From NCBI GenBank assembly GCA_008638375.1, contig CM018048.1, forward strand, positions 8,900,040-8,964,039: a stretch of 64,000 nt of DNA, read 5' to 3'. A program made the translations under genes and the position numbers. Source of the DNA: Nyssa sinensis. Its lineage: Eukaryota > Streptophyta > Magnoliopsida > Cornales > Nyssaceae. A model generated the notes under the pieces. The model did no database searches. It saw only the letters and a list, made by a program, of their open reading frames with translations, and was not told the origin of the DNA. This document shows positions 59,671 through 64,000 of the stretch, piece after piece. How positions within the stretch are numbered: position 1 is the stretch's first letter; the number at the start of each line of letters is the position of its first letter.

Positions 59671-59932
59671 TATAGTTTTTTCTGGATCCTTTTTTTAGTT
59701 GTACAATTACCTAATTTCTAACCTTCTATGTATCAAGAATACAGTTACTTACAAAAAAAATATCATTAATTAACATTACATTATTAAACTTGTAATTGGG
59801 TATTAAGAATAAAGCTTGCTCTCTAAGTTAAATTCTCTCTGTGTTTTGTGATCCTTTTTGGACAAAACATGAGTTCAACCCACTAATCAAATTCCTGCAC
59901 CCATTGGAATAATAACTCAAAATAGTTAAGAG

Positions 59933-60607
59933 TTAGATTTTATTATAAAGAAAACATCGAGAACAGAAGATAATGTTACATGGCCCACATTCAAAGGTGT
60001 GTTTATAAACAAAATGGTTACCGCATATGTCGCACTAAGACTGCCGCTTTCTTTCTCCAACTAGCCTGATAACGTGTGGATGATTAGGAACTTCTACAGC
60101 CTTTCCAAACTTGATATTTGCAGAATCATTAAATGGATAAACACATCCAGTATGAAAAGATTGATCGCAATCACGACAATAATACATCCACAACTCTGGG
60201 TCCATTGTTTCCTCGCAAATTTCACAGTAAAATTCATCAGGATGATCTTGGAAAGGGGGATAGCTCAGGTAGAGGTGGTGTGGGTCATATCTGTGACTAA
60301 CAGTAGGCGGCAACATAGCACAATGGTTGCACAAGTGAAAAGGAGGACTGCAATTGAAGCATCTCAATGCCGAGCCTTCGTAAATTTTGCCACATGCATT
60401 ACACCTACGATCATGATCATAATAATACCTAGTAATTGGACTGAGGAAGTGCTTGTGAGCTTTATGTTTTATAGTGCCGGATAGGGAAGCACACTTGACA
60501 TCAAGCGAGAAGGGGCAGTCGGCACAATCGAACCTAAATCCATTATAAAATAACCTTCTTGAACTCACGAGAGTCCTAATGCCACAAGGCCCACAACGAA
60601 TCTGTGG
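59933..60607 (-). pseudogene. DC1 (C1-like Cys/His zinc-finger) protein, 5'-truncated with in-frame stop
   Basis: The minus-strand frame is open from 60607 to a TAG at 60037-60035. It encodes consecutive DC1-type Cys/His clusters: CGPCG...FDCADCPFSLDVKCASL..HKAHKH; CNACG..LRCFNCSPPFHLCNHCA..H; YCEICEE..YYCRDCDQSFHTGC. Straight after the TAG the same frame continues as another half domain (CDICGNHFVYKHTFECGPCN...CSRCF) and stops at 59935-59933. The TAG is therefore a nonsense mutation inside a once longer protein. Upstream there is no ATG: the frame meets a stop at 60608-60610 where a duplicated segment begins, so the N-terminal DC1 repeats are gone. DC1 proteins are a large plant family; a few act in stress or pollen responses. 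Here it is most likely dead. Confidence 0.85.
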
Positions 60608-60611
60608 CTAC

Positions 60612-60733
60612 AAAATTGTCACTGGCCAACCATCTCGATCGAAATACTATAAATATTTTACATATATAACATCATGCTAACTAAGAACACAAAAACCAAA
60701 TCTCATCTCTATCTTTTAATTACCTAAAGATTA
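60612..60733. repeat. Duplicate of 50085-50205
   Basis: Shares attgtcactggccaaccatc and the following ~110 bp with 50085-50205. It marks the truncation point of the DC1 pseudogene. Confidence 0.85.
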
Positions 60734-60970
60734 CAAATATTCAAATCACAAATGATCTCACATGATAAGCACCTTGCCTAGCTTGGTGTTCTATCCCTTT
60801 TAAAAAAAAAATAATAAAAATTCAAACTGACAAAAGGGTTTATATTTATCGATTTCTTGAAGTAATACAATTTCTAATAAAGGTTTAGATGAAACAAATA
60901 TGTGGATTAAATTAATACATGAAGTTAAAGACCAAGAATATAAAGCATATATAAATTAATATATGAACCT
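60734..60970. other. Short AT-rich spacer
   Basis: No gene seen between the duplicated segment and the second ZIP fragment. Confidence 0.4.
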
Positions 60971-60971
60971 T

Positions 60972-61135
60972 GGCATTTTCATGCAAATGGAATGGAAGGG
61001 CTCTATTGAAACTGAATTAATTTGCCTAATATAACTTGAAACTTGACATTGTCAATATATATACATGCCAGGTATTAGAATTGGGCATCGTGGTGCATTC
61101 AGTGGTGATTGGGCTATCAATGGGGGCATCAGATA
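60972..61135 (+). pseudogene. Second ZIP transporter fragment (end of exon 1, intron, start of exon 2)
   Basis: 60972-61003 reads HFHANGMEG, matching the variable His loop HFHASGMEE of the ZIP pseudogene at 42.5 kb, then goes out of frame. An intron-like stretch shares aacttgacattgtca with the first copy's intron start. After an acceptor (atacatgccag) exon 2 begins at 61072: VLELGIVVHSVVIGLSMGAS, the TM4 signature of ZIP proteins with its metal-binding His. The exon is cut at 61135 by a CACTA element. Because the end of exon 1 occurs again here, this is a separate ZIP copy rather than the missing exon of the first. Confidence 0.85.
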
Positions 61136-61440
61136 CACTACAAAAAAACCTACTTTTCGCGACGCACAGTGTGCGTCGTTAAAAGTGTCTTTTAGCGACG
61201 CACAAACAGGGGTCGCTAATAATAATTAAAAAAAGTAATAAAAAATTAGCTTCACGCCTGAAAAATATTCGCGAAACTATTAGAGACGCACATATGGCCA
61301 TTAGCGATGCACACGTGCGTCGCTAATAGTTGGTTCTTTTAGCGACGCACACTTGAGCGTCGCAAATAGTTGGGTTTGACAATTAGTGACGCTCAATTAG
61401 GTTATTAGCGACGCTCAGTGTGTGTCGCTAATAACTCCTT
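61136..61440 (+). mobile_element. CACTA (En/Spm) transposon terminal region
   Basis: It starts with the terminal motif cactacaaaaaaacc, then carries a dense set of subterminal repeats in both orientations: gcgacgcac / gtgcgtcgc at about 61160, 61195, 61285, 61315, 61340, 61405 and 61425. This is the standard architecture of a plant CACTA end. Downstream (61440-61700) CT-rich leader-like DNA follows, probably internal. The opposite end was not seen in the window, and no transposase was recognised. It interrupts ZIP exon 2. Confidence 0.85.
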
Positions 61441-61835
61441 ATATTTAGATCCATTTGAGCGCTCTGTCTCTCTCTCAGACGGTCTTTCTCTCTCTCTCAG
61501 GCACCATTTCCATCGCTCTGTAGGGTTAAAAACTAAAAAGGGAAGGGGGAAGCACATCGGGGAGGCATACGACGCCCAGGTAGGCCACTGCCCTTTCTCT
61601 TCTCTCTCTCTCAAACTCACATCTATTTCATTGTGCTTCGATTGCTGCTCTGGCGTGCTTGGATTCTGCTCCAGTCTAGCTAGGATGCTTTTGTTTGAAT
61701 CCCATATTTCATTTCCATTAGAAAAAAATGCAAACCTAATAAGATTAAAATAATTTTGGGTAGATGGTCACTGCAAAATGGCTCCTTTGCTTTCTGATCA
61801 AACACTGGATCCACTATATATCCGTACACACACAA

Positions 61836-61869
<34 letters not shown>

Positions 61870-63465
61870 TAAAGATGATATTTGTATAGTTAGGAGAAGA
61901 TGACGATTGCCAACTACTAATTAGTTGACATATGGGTAAAGGTCTAAGCTACCAAACCTTTTATCACTGGTTGACAGTAAATAAAAATTTAGGGAGTTGA
62001 TATGAATATAAAAAAAAATAAAAAAACTGGAAAGGGGGGGGGGGGATGTAGTTCTATTTTATTAAATTTTTTTAAATAAAATTAGTAATAAAAAATACAA
62101 TATCTAAATTTTTGAGAGGGTCAAATAAAATTGAGAGTTCATATGAATATATAAAAGAATTTGAGGATCAAATCCAATTTTGTTATAAAAATTCTAATAA
62201 AATTAAGAATAAAAATTACAATATTTAAATTTTTGAGGACGTCCCTTTGTCCTCTTGGATCCGCCTCTAATTCCAAGCAAGTAGGTTTGGTATCAAAATT
62301 CTCAATATTGTAAAAAATTTGTTAAAATATCAAAGAAAAAAACCTAATGATGTCAAAGAAAAAGATTTTATTTTATAAAATGATCCCAAAAAAATGCTCT
62401 AAATAGAACATTTTTTTTAGTGTTTCTTTGTCTCATCTATGGATGGAATGTATATACAACGGTGTAAAGTGGTGTGGCTTATTAATGGGTTGTGTTGTAT
62501 TTGGAGTCGGAACCTTATTAATGGCTTATTAATGGGTTGTGTATATACAATAAATGGTTTGACACTATATAAAAAAAGAAAATTTATTCGAATTTGAAAC
62601 TCGTTTATTTCAACAAGTCGTTTAAATAACTCACTGCTTGATTTGGCTCGAGTCATTTATAATCCTAAACAAAAAAAGTCAATGTAATATAAAAAATTAT
62701 AATAAAAAAATCATATAATTGTCATATATCAAAATTTATGTTCTTTTCCACGCATCCAAAAAAAAAAAATTATGTTGATATAAGATTTGAATATTGTGAT
62801 CCGAACCATGTGAGATGGGAATAAGACCCGCTTCGGAAAGCATGCGTCAAATTTCTCAAGTCAAAACTGCTTTAAAGTTTGGAGACTTCTCAAAGTTGTA
62901 TTTTAAAAACTTATTTCAAATAATATATCATTGACATGACATTGAATAACCAACAATACTTAAAATTTTGTAATTAATATGATTCTATCGTACCAATATC
63001 ATATCATTTAAAATAAAAATTTGAAAACCATAACATTTCCCCTCCCATCTCATATCACCCAAGTTTTCTATCTTACTGGCAAAATCTTAGCCTTGGCTTA
63101 TGAAATGTCAAGAGGCTTTGTATGTACACAACCCATTAATAAGCAGAAAGATTCGTTTAGCATCTAAGTGAAGTTTTGCTATAAATCAGATTTATATTTT
63201 TGCTGTAACGGATTGGTGCTATCTAAGTCTCCACATAAATCGGATAAATTTAAATTTGATCATTCTCTAATAAAATACACATCTAATGAATTTAATTACT
63301 TATTCCTTAACTACTATCACTTAAATTATGCATCGGGGATTAAATAAGAGAATTTATTTCTCTTATAGAGGCTAAATATACAAAGCCATTGACAATGAAA
63401 TAATAAAATTTTGTTTTTAACAAAAAAAAATTGGTATACAATAATTTGATTATAAGAATATTTAC
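61440..63465. other. Probable CACTA interior and AT-rich DNA
   Basis: No gene recognised. CT-rich tracts lie at 61465-61610, a (CA)n(TA)n microsatellite at 61826-61868, and a G-run at 62034-62045. Around 62255 there are tttgtcctcttggatccgcc-type sequences common in plant repeats, but no boundary is clear. Confidence 0.4.
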
Positions 63466-63469
63466 AAAC

Positions 63470-64000
63470 GGTTACAAATATATATATATATACCAAAAGG
63501 GGATTGACCGAGCCAGTGTACGGAAGCGGTGTTTTGTATGCGAAGAGAAGATGTATGACTGATATGGAATGAAGCATGTCTTAAACAGTATGTCATGGAA
63601 AGAAGACAGAAAGTAATAAAGATTATAATGCATGTGCAGGGATAGGAGGTAAACCCTTCTATAAGGGGATGGGAGAAATAATGCAATAAATAGTTGGATA
63701 AAAACTGAAATGTATATCAAGAAATTAAACTTACAACTGTATGAGGCAGTTAAGCCAAACTGTATGAAAGAAGAAAGGGGAGAAAGGAGAGGGGATACAT
63801 GAGTGAATAAAGAGAAGACATATGAACTCTCTCTCTTATCTGTAATTCGCTCAAGATCACTCTTTGTAAACTGATGCAATCACTTAATCACCACTTGCTA
63901 AATGTTGGAGAAGAGGCGTCCTTATATAGGGAGAGGGAGCCTTGGATACTGAGAAAGTGGACGGGATTCTCGGCTGAAAATCCGGAAAGCTGGATGCTGA
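63470..64000 (-). mobile_element. Possible LTR or promoter region on the minus strand, cut by the window edge
   Basis: On the minus strand, ccctatataagg (63923-63934 area) looks like a strong TATA box. It is followed by a purine/CT-rich leader (agagagagagttcatatg). This resembles the promoter part of a plant LTR, or a gene promoter. No LTR terminus, primer-binding site or protein domain can be seen, so the call is tentative. Confidence 0.3.

Noticed and set aside
60074..60484. 136-codon plus-strand reading frame
   Set aside because: It is the antisense shadow of the DC1 pseudogene, whose Cys/His pattern fixes the minus strand as coding.
63472..63879. 135-codon minus-strand frame
   Set aside because: Low-complexity, F/S/Y/L-rich translation of AT-rich and CT-rich DNA with no domain; overlapping frames on the same strand look equally random.
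1..64000. Search for bacterial-type systems, viral integrations, rRNA genes or organelle insertions
   Set aside because: Nothing with the required proteins, RNA structures or base composition was recognised by eye. Absence cannot be proven without database searches.

Overview
The window is nuclear DNA of a flowering plant, almost certainly a eudicot. It is AT-rich, has GT-AG introns, carries RPM1-like CC-NBS-LRR, ZIP, prolamin-like and DC1 genes, and holds large amounts of nested retrotransposon and MITE DNA. The species cannot be named from the sequence. Only three loci look like intact protein-coding genes: two single-exon NLR genes (6745-9513 and 13846-16632, both minus) and one small secreted two-domain prolamin-like gene (54543-55172, minus). 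The other genes are fragments or pseudogenes.

Region by region. 1-2.6 kb: a decayed minus-strand LINE (zinc-finger RVT and RNase H remnants) split by a 535-bp Mutator-type MITE that has a 9-bp target duplication. 3.4-5.6 kb: three plus-strand exons that splice in frame into the C-terminus of a conserved protein resembling plant SUV2/ATRIP; a one-base change in an A-run alters the last residues. 6.7-16.6 kb: an NLR cluster, with two full-length genes, an LRR scrap between them, a tandemly duplicated promoter block upstream of the first, and a palindromic MITE.

16.7-36.3 kb contains no convincing gene. It is a mosaic of one repeat family: a unit of about 600 bp present as a tandem array (29.7-31.6 kb) and as dispersed direct and inverted copies, a linked 300-bp module, and two paralogous copies of a 1.2-kb LTR-like block. 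Old Ty3/gypsy LTRs and gag relics are mixed in. One gag relic is interrupted by a 3.16-kb solo LTR with a clean 5-bp target duplication. 36.3-41.6 kb is AT-rich intergenic DNA with degenerate short repeats.

42-61.4 kb: a ZIP metal-transporter pseudogene (exon 1, frameshifted) is followed by a 6.6-kb nested LTR-retroelement block. Next come a segmental duplication (50.2-54.15 kb and 57.5-59.7 kb), the prolamin-like gene and a DC1 zinc-finger pseudogene with an in-frame stop. A second ZIP fragment follows; its exon 2 is cut by a CACTA transposon end (61136 onward). The last 2.5 kb is AT-rich and may end in an LTR or promoter on the minus strand.

The genes do not form a pathway. The window is best read as a plant disease-resistance cluster next to a fast-decaying, transposon-driven region. 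I found no clearly novel biological system. The most notable observations are the duplicated prolamin-like protein, the filled/empty MITE site in paralogous blocks, the 600-bp repeat family, and the interrupted pseudogenes.
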